DNA of 38,109 nucleotides from Verrucomicrobiia bacterium (GTDB lineage Bacteria; Verrucomicrobiota; Verrucomicrobiia; Limisphaerales; JADLHS01), in assembly GCA_011525685.1 (NCBI GenBank), contig WYBW01000034.1, forward strand, positions 1 through 38,109. Reading direction: 5' to 3'. The notes under the pieces are model-generated. The model was not told the origin of the DNA. It made no database searches and saw only the letters and a program-made list of their open reading frames with translations. Position numbers and translations under genes: made by a program. Positions 29,608-38,027 of the stretch are shown in pieces (within the stretch, counting starts at the first letter, position 1; every line of letters starts with the position of its first letter).

Positions 29608-32600
29608 TTACTCAAACGTCGCCGCGCCGCCCTCGCCTTTGCCGCTGAAGTCGCCGGCGAGGTATTTCTTCATCACTTGGTTCTCGGCGTCGGGCGAGGT
29701 GCCTTCGGTGCCGGGTTTCCATGGACCTCTCGCGCCGAGGCCGCCGTCTTCCGCCTTGGTCACCCGGATCAGACATTCCTTGGGCACAGTGTTGACAGCG
29801 TGATTGTCGGCCTCGCCGCCGAACATGAATCCCATGAACGCCTTGGTCTTGTGGAACAGCGTGTCGGTCTGGTGCATCGGCATGTGCCAGTTGCGCGTGA
29901 CGGATTGCTGCGAGCCGAAGCGGAAGTTCGAGATGTAGCCCTCATCGGTGAGGGACAGCCCGTCGCGCCGGGTTTGCTGCGCCTTGACCGTTTTCTCCGT
30001 GGCAATGAACGACCCGTGCTTCATCATCACCACGTTGTACGGGTAGGCGGCGTTGTACGTGCAACGCAACATGAGACGGCTGACCTTGTAAAACGGATCG
30101 CTGGGGGTCGCCCCCAGGTAAGGGCGGTCCGCGGGATTGGCGTCCACATAGACGTAATCGCCGTTGTTGATGCCGAGGTCGCGCGCGGCCTGCGGGTTCA
30201 TGTGGAGTTGATGTTCGCCCACGTTCGGCAGGCGCTTGTCCACGCGGTAGGGGTCGCCGAAGTTCGAATTCCAGATAAGATGCCAGTCCACGTTCGCCCA
30301 GGATGAATGGACCGAGTGGCGCGACTTGGGGGTGAGGCAGTAGAAGTGAAAACCCTTTTCCCAAAGAAAGTTCTTCGATTTCTTGGTTTCGGCCCAACTC
30401 AACTTCACGTTGCGCACGGTGCGTTCGTCCCAATGCTCGGCGTCGAGCGGAATGCCGTAATCATTCGGGCGCACGAGCGGATTCGAGCTGACGATGACGT
30501 TCGGCAGATAGGGCGTCGCCTCCGGGCCTTCGCGGTGGACGATGAAGTTCTCGCCGCACGCAAGCGCCGTCGGGTCGTCGGAGTAGGAGTGTAACCGGCC
30601 GGTGTCCGTGTAGAACGGGTAATTGTCATGCACCTGCTCGTAGAACGGGATGCGCGGATAGCTGCGGAAGAGCATGAGGGCGCCGCCGGGCGGGCCGTAC
30701 TTGCCGGCCATGATGTCGTCCACCTTGTAGCCGGCGGTGGTGGTGCAGGTGTCAAGCAGGCGCTGGAGATAGACCTTGCGCTGCCCCATGTGCTCGAAGT
30801 GGAAGTAGTCGCGGAAGCGTTTGTCGCCGGTGACCTTGCCCAGCGCGGCGGCGATGCCGGCGAGGATGGAAAGATCGTCCTTCGAGTCGTAGAGCGGCTT
30901 GATGCCGCCCTTCCAGATTTGCAGGAACGGATTCGAGCAACTGGCGGTGACTTCCAGATCGGTGAACTCGACCCAGGAGTTCGCCGGCAGGCCGAAGTCG
31001 GAATACTCGACGCTGGCCGTCATCTGCGTTTCCATGGTTACGATCAACTCCACATTGGGGTTGACGTTTTTGATGACGCCGTAAGCCCATTTGGCGTTGT
31101 TGATCAGATTGACGTTGGTGGTGAAGATCGCCTTGGTGGGCGTGGGCATGTGGGTTTTGCCCGTGAACATCTTGCGGCCTTCCTTGGGCGTGTTGACCAC
31201 CAGCGGGCGGTCGCCGTGATTCCAGTAGGCGGGTTCTTCATCCTTGGTGTAACCGTGCGCTTGCACGTCGCGGCCATGCGCCTTGGGATTGAGATTCACG
31301 GCAAACGGGTCTTCGGCCACCCAGCCCTTGAAACCTGGTCCGGTGACCTGACTGCCTTGGAAGAGCGCGGCCTTGTAGTTGCCGGCCCAGTGCTGGCAAC
31401 CCGTGCCGGGTTTGCCAATGTTGCCCGTGAGGAGCAACGGCAGATGCGCGGCGCGGTTCGCCTCGGTGGCGTGAAACCAGTGCGCGATGCCCTCGCCCTG
31501 ATGAATCGCAGTGGGTTTGATGGTCGCAATGTCCCGCGCGAGTTTTTGAATCAATTCCTTGGGCGCGCTGGTGATTTCGGAAACGGTGTCCAGGTCGTAG
31601 TCTTTGAGATGGACTTGATAGAGATTCCAGGAGGTCGCCACTTCCACCTCCGATCCGTCGGACAGTTTCAGGCGGCCGCGAAAATTGAGCTGCGGATCAA
31701 TGCCGTTCTTGGTCATCGTCTCACCGACCATGTCGCGTGTGAGGGCCTTGGGCGCATTGGTCTTGGCATCCCATACCACATAGTCGCCCAGCTTCCGGTG
31801 CTGTTCGTCCGTGATCCCCTGAACCTTCTTGCTGGGGCCATCGGTTGCCAGCGTGCTTGCGTAATTCGGGAACACTTCCGCCGCGCGTAGGCGCCTGAGA
31901 TTGTCGGTGCGAATGAGCAATGGGAAATCCGTGAACTGCTTCACGAACGCCGCGTCGTACCACTGGTTGTCCATCATCACACGGGTGATGCCCAGCCAGA
32001 GGGCGGCGTCGGTGGCGGGCCGCACCGGAATCCAGTAGTCCGCCTTGGTCGAGGGCGCGCCGTACTCGGGCGCGATGACGACGATCTTGCAGCCGCGTTC
32101 CATCGCCTCGACGAACCAGTGGGCGTCGGCCATCTTGTTTTCGACGAGGTTCTTGCCGTTCATGATGATGAGCTTCGAGTTGCGCAGGTCGTTGAAGTCG
32201 CACTCGGAGTTTTGCAGCCCATGCACCCACGGCTGGCCGGGCGCCTGGTCGCCGTGCCAGGTGTAATTGGACCAGTTGCGACCGGCTTTGGCTTCCTCGG
32301 GCTTCACGCCGCGCACGTGAACGTCCAGCAGCGCGAGAGAGTTTGAGAGGCGATACATGCCGTACTTGCCGAGCACGCCCAGCAGGCCCATGCCGCCACG
32401 CATCTTGAAAGTGCGCGTGCCCGCCCCGCCCATTTCCTGAATCATCTCCGGCACATAACCCTGTTCGGCGAGCAACTTCGCGCCGGCTTCGCCCGAGTAA
32501 CGCCGCGCAATCGCCACCGCGCCGCGTGCGATGTAATCGAACGCTTCATTCCACGACAGCCGCTCGAACTTGTCCGTGCCGCGCGAATCGAATTTGTATT

Positions 32601-33090
32601 TTGCCTTCAGTTCCGGCGTAAGCTGCGGGAAGCCGTCATCAGCCCAGCGTTTCCAGCCGCGCCGCACGATGGGATGCTTGAGCCGGTACGGTCCGTAGAG
32701 GATGCGATGGAAGGTGTAGCCCTTGGCACAGTGGCGGTTGCCCCAGTTGGCGGAGGCATGATTGCCGTAGAGGTCGGTATAGGTGTGGCAGTCGTATTGT
32801 TCGCCAAGGCGCACGATGACGCCATTGCGGACGTGCGCGGTGATGCGGCAGTTGTGCGTGTCGTTCGGCGCGCAGACCCACGAGAACTCGCGGTCGTAGG
32901 CGTATTGATTGCGGTAGAGTTTTTCCCAGTCGCGATTGGGATAATGCGCGAGCGGATTGCTGACGTCCTCGAGGGCGGGTTGGGCCTGGAGAAAGCGCAA
33001 TGGCAGAAACTGCGCGGCGGCAATGCCCGCGCCAACAAGACCGCTGCGTTGCAGGAAGGAGCGGCGGGAGAGGTGGTTTTCGTTGTTCAT
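29608..33090 (-). CDS. Type II molybdoenzyme catalytic subunit (NxrA/NarG-like), Tat-exported
   Basis: An 1160-residue molybdopterin enzyme with a Tat signal (SRRSFLQRSG), so it is periplasmic. The N-terminal iron-sulfur motif is VCAPNDTHNC...RHCAKG, giving C73-x3-D77-x3-C81-x39-C121: an Asp stands where NarG has Cys. The segment YTWHGDQAPG places Asp281 as molybdenum ligand, as in nitrate reductase, nitrite oxidoreductase and ethylbenzene dehydrogenase. Length and motif style resemble periplasmic NXR alpha subunits. It follows the heme gamma gene by 329 bases. Nitrite oxidation, nitrate or (per)chlorate or selenate reduction, or hydrocarbon hydroxylation all remain possible. Its beta subunit is at 17708. 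Confidence 0.9.
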   Translation of the reverse strand: MNNENHLSRRSFLQRSGLVGAGIAAAQFLPLRFLQAQPALEDVSNPLAHYPNRDWEKLYRNQYAYDREFSWVCAPNDTHNCRITAHVRNGVIVRLGEQYDCHTYTDLYGNHASANWGNRHCAKGYTFHRILYGPYRLKHPIVRRGWKRWADDGFPQLTPELKAKYKFDSRGTDKFERLSWNEAFDYIARGAVAIARRYSGEAGAKLLAEQGYVPEMIQEMGGAGTRTFKMRGGMGLLGVLGKYGMYRLSNSLALLDVHVRGVKPEEAKAGRNWSNYTWHGDQAPGQPWVHGLQNSECDFNDLRNSKLIIMNGKNLVENKMADAHWFVEAMERGCKIVVIAPEYGAPSTKADYWIPVRPATDAALWLGITRVMMDNQWYDAAFVKQFTDFPLLIRTDNLRRLRAAEVFPNYASTLATDGPSKKVQGITDEQHRKLGDYVVWDAKTNAPKALTRDMVGETMTKNGIDPQLNFRGRLKLSDGSEVEVATSWNLYQVHLKDYDLDTVSEITSAPKELIQKLARDIATIKPTAIHQGEGIAHWFHATEANRAAHLPLLLTGNIGKPGTGCQHWAGNYKAALFQGSQVTGPGFKGWVAEDPFAVNLNPKAHGRDVQAHGYTKDEEPAYWNHGDRPLVVNTPKEGRKMFTGKTHMPTPTKAIFTTNVNLINNAKWAYGVIKNVNPNVELIVTMETQMTASVEYSDFGLPANSWVEFTDLEVTASCSNPFLQIWKGGIKPLYDSKDDLSILAGIAAALGKVTGDKRFRDYFHFEHMGQRKVYLQRLLDTCTTTAGYKVDDIMAGKYGPPGGALMLFRSYPRIPFYEQVHDNYPFYTDTGRLHSYSDDPTALACGENFIVHREGPEATPYLPNVIVSSNPLVRPNDYGIPLDAEHWDERTVRNVKLSWAETKKSKNFLWEKGFHFYCLTPKSRHSVHSSWANVDWHLIWNSNFGDPYRVDKRLPNVGEHQLHMNPQAARDLGINNGDYVYVDANPADRPYLGATPSDPFYKVSRLMLRCTYNAAYPYNVVMMKHGSFIATEKTVKAQQTRRDGLSLTDEGYISNFRFGSQQSVTRNWHMPMHQTDTLFHKTKAFMGFMFGGEADNHAVNTVPKECLIRVTKAEDGGLGARGPWKPGTEGTSPDAENQVMKKYLAGDFSGKGEGGAATFE

Positions 33091-33419
33091 AGTGAATCAA
33101 GCGGTGGAGAGTCCGAAATCCGACAAACGAAATCCGAAAGCGGGCCGAAGGCCAAAACAAGCGATGAACACTTCGAGGTCGTAGCGCAGGTTTCCAACCT
33201 GCTGTATCGCCGACTTCCAGTCGGCAGGCTGCCCGCAAACAGGGGGTTGCATAAGCTTTTCACTGCACGCGGATTCGAAATCCGCGATACCGCAGACTGG
33301 AAGCCGGCGCTACAGTGCGCTCTCGCATCCTCGAGTTTCTGTTTTCGACTCTGTCCTTTATCATTCATTCGGATTTCGGATTTGCTTCGACATTCGGGTT
33401 TCGGGTTTCAGATGCGGTT
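33091..33419. other. Gap between gamma and alpha genes
   Basis: This 329-base space holds only a 133-bp-family element flanked on both sides by TTCGGATTTC-type spacer sequence. No promoter, terminator or short gene is apparent, so the two enzyme genes may still be co-transcribed. Confidence 0.7.
33181..33313. repeat. 133-bp GTAG-CTAC element, copy 6
   Basis: Reverse orientation to copy 3. Stems are CAGGTTTCCAACCTG, GCCGACTTCCAGTCGGC and GCGGATTCGAAATCCGC; the last stem is partly mutated. It lies between the alpha and gamma subunit genes. Confidence 0.9.
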
Positions 33420-35000
33420 TCAGCGTTTCGTCGCCCGACTTTTTTCAGGGTCAAACTGGAGCTGAAACCAGTTGCTCACCATTTTGCGGCCGTTTCGGTC
33501 GCCCTGTTCGCCGTTCCAGATGGCGAAGGCAATCGGCACGCGCTGGGTCTCGGTGAACTTCACGTCGTCCTTGTCCTTGGACTTCAGGTCGCGGATGAAC
33601 ACGACGTTCCAGTTGCCATCGTGCCAGACGCCGGTGCCCAGGACATTCTGTTGCGCGGGCGGTTGAGGACGAAACGAGCCGAACCCGCGCGCGTTGGCAT
33701 CCTCAATGGGCGATTTGTGGGGCAGCGCGGTGACATTGCCCGCATCGGCCGCCGTGTTGAAGCTGGCGGGAATCCAGCCATCCACCCGCAACGACGGATA
33801 CGCATCCTCCATCGCCGGTTCACCGCGGCCCGCGATCTCGGCCTGCGCGCCGGCCTTCCAATGCCAGAGATTCACCGGATGCTGCGCGTCGCCCATGCCG
33901 ATGAATCCGTAATCGCCGGTCATCGAGAATTGCACCGCCGCCGCATCCTGAAAGTCCTGCACGCGAATGGCGGTGTGTTGCGGCAGTTCATCGCGCCAAT
34001 GCAGCAGCAGCGCGAGCTTGCGGCCATCCGTCACCGCCGTCACGGCCACCGCGTACACCTGTTGCGGCTCGGGCCAGAGCGGATTGAGCGGCACGCGAAC
34101 CGGATCGAACTGTTCCCACGCCGCGTCCATGGGGTCGGCAGGCAATTTGGCCACACGCTGCACCCGAATGACGCCGTCCTGAGGCAGGAGCAGGTCATTG
34201 ACCGCCACATCGGTGCGGCGCAAGGATCGGACGTAATGCACGAGCGCCCAGCGTTCATCCGGGGTCATGACTTCGTTGCCGTAGGGAATCATGGGCGTGC
34301 CCGGCATGCCGTTGTGAATCCGCAAATAGAGGTCCGTCCCCGTGTGGCCGCCGCGAAAGAGGCCGGTGTTGAAATCGCGCGGGCGCACGGGCAGCCCGGT
34401 GATGTCTTTCAGGGTCGGAACCTGCGTGCCGTCCCCTGCCCCAGTCTCGCCATGACACAGGTTGCACTGCATCCGTTGATACACCTCGCGTCCGTGGGCC
34501 AGAACCTGGACCGTGGCCGCCGGTTCGGATGGCACCTTCACCGGCTCCGCCAGAGCGCCAACCGTGGCGGCCTGAGTGAACAAATTCACACGTTGCCCGG
34601 AGGCATCCGTGCGCGCGGTCAACAGCTTCACGTACTGAACCACATCTTTTTGATCCTCGGCAGAAAGGTAGCCGAACCCCGGCATTGAACTGCCAGGCAA
34701 GCCCTGCTGTACGGAGCGCAACAAATCCGCGTCCGTGGGCAGGGACTGTCCCGGAGTGGATTTGATCTTGAACAGACCGGCGCTGAAATCGCGCGGCTTG
34801 GGATAGAGCCAGACGGCGGCCGGGCCGTGGCCGTCACCATTGGCGCCGTGACAGGCCGCACAGTGCTGGTCGTAAACCGCCTTGCCGCGCGCCGCGGACA
34901 AATCGGCGCTGGCCTCGGCGGCGGAAACCACAGCGACGGCGCCCAAGGCAAGCGCCACCAGGCAGGCTCGAAACAAATTGAGGGCGAGTTGAGGCTTCAT
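33420..35000 (-). CDS. Di-heme cytochrome c fused to heme-b gamma subunit (NxrC/EbdC-like)
   Basis: A 526-residue exported protein (signal peptide 1-29, AAEA). It has two class I cytochrome c domains, with CAACH at 47-51 and CNLCH at 179-183, and distal Met candidates in SSMPGFGYL and GMPGTPMIPYG. Residues about 265-526 resemble the EbdC/NxrC/SerC gamma subunit that holds heme b in type II molybdoenzymes (HTAIRVQDFQDAAAVQF, HPVNLWHWKAG). A single chain would therefore take electrons from the iron-sulfur subunit through heme b to heme c. Gamma subunits are usually separate small proteins, so the fusion with two cytochrome domains is notable. A perfect FNR box lies 38 bases upstream of its start. 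Confidence 0.88.
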   Translation of the reverse strand: MKPQLALNLFRACLVALALGAVAVVSAAEASADLSAARGKAVYDQHCAACHGANGDGHGPAAVWLYPKPRDFSAGLFKIKSTPGQSLPTDADLLRSVQQGLPGSSMPGFGYLSAEDQKDVVQYVKLLTARTDASGQRVNLFTQAATVGALAEPVKVPSEPAATVQVLAHGREVYQRMQCNLCHGETGAGDGTQVPTLKDITGLPVRPRDFNTGLFRGGHTGTDLYLRIHNGMPGTPMIPYGNEVMTPDERWALVHYVRSLRRTDVAVNDLLLPQDGVIRVQRVAKLPADPMDAAWEQFDPVRVPLNPLWPEPQQVYAVAVTAVTDGRKLALLLHWRDELPQHTAIRVQDFQDAAAVQFSMTGDYGFIGMGDAQHPVNLWHWKAGAQAEIAGRGEPAMEDAYPSLRVDGWIPASFNTAADAGNVTALPHKSPIEDANARGFGSFRPQPPAQQNVLGTGVWHDGNWNVVFIRDLKSKDKDDVKFTETQRVPIAFAIWNGEQGDRNGRKMVSNWFQLQFDPEKSRATKR

Positions 35001-35037
35001 CGGTGGCCGAACCTAAAGCGCGCCCGTCGAAAAATCT

Positions 35038-35051
35038 TTGATACAAATCAA
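35038..35051. promoter_or_regulatory. Perfect FNR-type box TTGAT-N4-ATCAA
   Basis: TTGATacaaATCAA matches the FNR consensus exactly. Its centre is 44.5 bases upstream of the gamma-subunit start codon, and the Crp/Fnr gene ends about 115 bases to its right. If it acts as a class II site centred at -41.5, the transcript would begin only a few bases before the start codon. Confidence 0.75.
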
Positions 35052-35166
35052 CTTGGGCGGGTTTTTGCCGATTGGGCAAAGGTGTGGAAGCCAACCTCAA
35101 CGCGTGGAAGCAAAGTTGAATTGGCGGACTCCCGCCTGAACCCGGACGCGGCCGCCGGCCAACGCT

Positions 35167-35886
35167 TCACTCGCCGAGGTTGTGACGCAGGAGCGAACGC
35201 AAACCGGCGGGAGACAAGACGGTAAGCGTTTTGCCTTTGACGGAGACGAGCTTCTGCTCGCGAAACTTGGCCAGCGTGCGCGAGAACGTCTCGCTCACCG
35301 TGCCGAGTTCGGCGGCCAGCATGCGCTTGGTGGTGCGCAACTCAATGGTCACCGGGCGCGCACTCAACGGATCCGGACAGCGCTTGAGCAGCCAGTTGGC
35401 CAGCCGGGTTTCCACGTCCTTGAGCGTCATGTCCTCCAGTTGCCCGACAAGGTCGCGGAGATGGAGACTCATCGAAGCGAGCATGCGCAAGGCCAGTTCG
35501 GGTTGCCGGCGCAGCAGTCCCAGGAAACCGTCCTTCTGGACCAGCAGCACCTGCGACGACTCCACCGCGCGCGCGTCCGCCGGGTAACCCACCAGCGTGG
35601 CCAGCGTGGCCTCGGCGAAAGACTCGCCGCCGCGAAAGACGTGAATGACCTGCTCCTTGCCCGAGGCGCTGACGCGATGAACGTTGATGGCCCCCTTTTG
35701 AACAATGTAGAAACCGCGCGACAAGTCGCCCTCGCGAAACAGGTAATCTCCTTTGCCCAAGGATTTGACCACGGTGATCTCGGCGATGGCATTGAGGTCC
35801 GCCGGCGAAAGGCCGACGAACAGCCGGCAGGTCCGCAGCGTGTTCACGATGGCCGCCTGCTTGAATTCGGAGAGTGACGTCGTCAT
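35167..35886 (-). CDS. Crp/Fnr-family transcriptional regulator
   Basis: About 239 residues from the ATG at 35886 (35904 is an alternative). The cyclic-nucleotide-binding-like beta barrel (KGDYLFREGDLSRGFYIVQKGAINVHR, RGGESFAEATL) and dimer helix are followed by a winged helix-turn-helix with recognition helix TVSETFSRTLAKFR. The Glu-x-x-Ser/Thr-Arg pattern predicts binding to TTGAT-type sites, and one lies just downstream at 35038-35051. The N-terminal Cys cluster of oxygen-sensing FNR is absent (only one Cys, in TLRTCRLF), so a Dnr-like heme/NO sensor or another ligand is more likely. It is the first gene before the gamma-alpha genes in the same direction. Confidence 0.9.
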   Translation of the reverse strand: MTTSLSEFKQAAIVNTLRTCRLFVGLSPADLNAIAEITVVKSLGKGDYLFREGDLSRGFYIVQKGAINVHRVSASGKEQVIHVFRGGESFAEATLATLVGYPADARAVESSQVLLVQKDGFLGLLRRQPELALRMLASMSLHLRDLVGQLEDMTLKDVETRLANWLLKRCPDPLSARPVTIELRTTKRMLAAELGTVSETFSRTLAKFREQKLVSVKGKTLTVLSPAGLRSLLRHNLGE

Positions 35887-36270
35887 GGAACCCGCGCAGT
35901 TCATCCGGTTTCGGGCCAAATGTAAATCCTTCAATCACGTTCAAACGCAATTGGGGCGCAGCTCATTTTCTTGCAGGGGGCGCCGAGGCGATGCCGTAGC
36001 GCGGACTTCCAGTCTGCCGGATCGCGGATTTCCAATCCGCAAACGCGGCGAATTCCTGGCCTGCCACGCCGTGCCTGGGCCAGCCGACTGGAAGTCGGCG
36101 ATACCGCAGGTTGGGAAACCTGCGCTACGCCAGGAATGCCTGCCTGCAATAAACTGAGATGCGCCCCCGCAGTTGGCTACGAAGCGGTTGGACCGTCAAA
36201 AAATGTCCTAAATTTGACAAGCCGGGTGTAGAGGCCTGCTCCGCCCGGAGTTACGGTTCAGGCAGCAATT
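35887..36270. other. Divergent intergenic region with a repeat element
   Basis: The 384 bases between the divergent regulator and radical SAM genes contain a 133-bp-family element in the middle. The last 100 bases should hold the radical SAM promoter; no clear -35/-10 pair is evident. Confidence 0.6.
35996..36128. repeat. 133-bp GTAG-CTAC element, copy 7
   Basis: Same orientation as copies 1, 3 and 4: stems CGGACTTCCAGTCTG, GCGGATTTCCAATCCGC, GCCGACTGGAAGTCGGC and CAGGTTGGGAAACCTG. It lies between divergent genes. Confidence 0.92.
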
Positions 36271-37179
36271 GTGATAGAAGTGACCGACAAGACTTCCGAA
36301 GTCATCCCGCCCACGGAGCGCCGGAGAAACGGCGCGGCCCGGGAAACGGCGTTTGGCTGCCCGCGGGACTTTTTGGACAACCGTTTCGTTTACGTGGTGG
36401 TGTCCGCGCGCGCGCGCGGCCTGTCCATCGGCGTGAACATGAACCCCGACAAACGCTGCGATTTCGACTGCGTGTACTGCGAGGTCAACCGCAAGATTCC
36501 CGCCCGCGAAACACAACTGGATGTCGAGGTGATGGCCGCGGAACTGCAGCGGACCATTGCGTTCGTCAACGAAGGACGGCTGCGCGAACGGTCGTCGTAC
36601 CGGGGGTTGCCCGACGAATTGCTTCAACTGCGGCATGTGGCATTGAGTGGCGACGGCGAACCGACGCTGGCGCCCAACTTCGCGGAGGCACTGCAGGAGG
36701 TGATCCATGTACGGGCGCTGACCACCTCGTCGTTCTTCAAGATCGTGCTGCTGACCAACTCGGTGGGCCTGGACCTGCCGCAAGTCCAGGAAAGCCTCAA
36801 GCACTTCACCAAGCGCGACGAAGTCTGGGTGAAGCTGGACGGCGGTACGCAGGCTTATCTGGATCGCATCAACAAACCCGGCGTGCGCCTGGAGAAGATT
36901 CTCTCCAACATCCTGCTCCTGGGCCGCCAGCGCCCCATTGTGATTCAGAGCCTGTTTCCGGCCATTCATGGCGAAGAACCGCCGCTGGAGGAGATTGACC
37001 ACTATGCCCAGCGCCTGCTGGAATTGAAGGCGGCCGGTGCCCAGATCGTCCTGGTGCAAATCTACTCCGCCGCGCGCCCCACGACGCGCTCCGAGTGCAG
37101 TCATCTCTCCCTGAAATGTCTTTCGCGCATCGCGCAGACGGTGCGCCAGGTCACGGGGTTGAAGGCGGAAGTGTTTTGA
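36271..37179 (+). CDS. Radical SAM protein, COG0731-like
   Basis: A 302-residue cytoplasmic radical SAM enzyme from a GTG start; a second GTG three codons on is possible. The CDFDCVYC motif (Cx3Cx2C) binds the [4Fe-4S] cluster that cleaves S-adenosylmethionine, preceded by SIGVNMNPDKR. The SAM-binding GDGEPT motif and the barrel strands KIVLLTNS and VWVKLDGG follow. The set resembles the COG0731 group of Fe-S oxidoreductases related to wybutosine-type enzymes. The substrate is unknown. It is transcribed away from the regulator gene and has no operon partner on its strand in the window. Confidence 0.88.
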   Translation: MIEVTDKTSEVIPPTERRRNGAARETAFGCPRDFLDNRFVYVVVSARARGLSIGVNMNPDKRCDFDCVYCEVNRKIPARETQLDVEVMAAELQRTIAFVNEGRLRERSSYRGLPDELLQLRHVALSGDGEPTLAPNFAEALQEVIHVRALTTSSFFKIVLLTNSVGLDLPQVQESLKHFTKRDEVWVKLDGGTQAYLDRINKPGVRLEKILSNILLLGRQRPIVIQSLFPAIHGEEPPLEEIDHYAQRLLELKAAGAQIVLVQIYSAARPTTRSECSHLSLKCLSRIAQTVRQVTGLKAEVF

Positions 37180-37253
37180 CCAAAGTTCGATTGACCTCTT
37201 CGCAGGAAGTCAAAGCCAACGGCCTCTCGCGTCCAACGCTTCCAGGAAAGCCA

Positions 37254-38027
37254 TCATGGCAAGGGCGACACTCGGAAGAACCGGCAACCGAAATCCGCCA
37301 CATTCTGATCTTCGTATTCGAACACCTCGCCTGAAATCACATTTGTCAGGATGGGGGTCCAGTCAGTGAGGTTCGTCGAAGCGAGCAGGATGAATTGGCG
37401 GCCCGTCGTACCGCTCAATCGCAACCGGAAGACCTGACAGGCCGGCTGGCCGGCGTTCAATGTCATGTTGATCGTCCCCAAATCGGCTTGGACCGAAACT
37501 AGTTCGTCTGACCTGCCGGCTTTATTGGAGGCGATCGGCGGGCTGGACACGCTGCTGGTCCTCGGAATCGCGGTCACACTGAACACCGCGGTACCCCCTC
37601 CCCCGGGGTTGACACCATTGGCCCGCCAGGTGCCGTCCGGCTCGACCACGGCCTGCACGCCGTTAACCCAGACGTCATGGCGCGGTGGGCTGACTCTGCC
37701 CGTCACCGTCACCGCCTTTTTCCAAAGCTGGTCCGTCGGCACGGGATCAATAATGATCAGATCGTCGCTCCGCAGAACCACGAGGTTCGTCCTCGACTGA
37801 TTGCCGGCGGCATCGGTGGCCGTCAGCACCAGGAAATTGGACCTGGCCAGCAGTGGCAGATCCGGCACCCAGAATTTGCCATCCCGTTCGACCAGGCCCT
37901 CCACGACGACGGTTTTCCCGTCGCCGGAAATCACGCCCACCAACCGGGCGGTGGGATCGTCCAACCGGCCCCGCGCCGTGACATTAGCAGGTTGTTGAAC
38001 AAAGGCCTTTTTTGAGGCCCGACTCAT
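37254..38027 (-). pseudogene. C-terminal part of a secreted Ig-like protein, 5' end apparently replaced
   Basis: The 257-residue frame encodes beta-rich Ig-like repeats (LVVLRSDDLIIIDPVP, WVNGVQAVVEPDGTWRANGV) and a typical Verrucomicrobiota C-terminal module (ASTNLTDWTPILTN, GCRFFRVSP). It has no signal peptide, and the first 12 residues are encoded by sequence that looks like the end of an insertion sequence (from about 37985). The gene was most likely much longer, with its start cut off by that insertion. Confidence 0.55.

Noticed and set aside
36208..37104. A 298-residue minus-strand open frame
   Set aside because: Antisense to the radical SAM gene, which has an unmistakable cluster motif on the plus strand.
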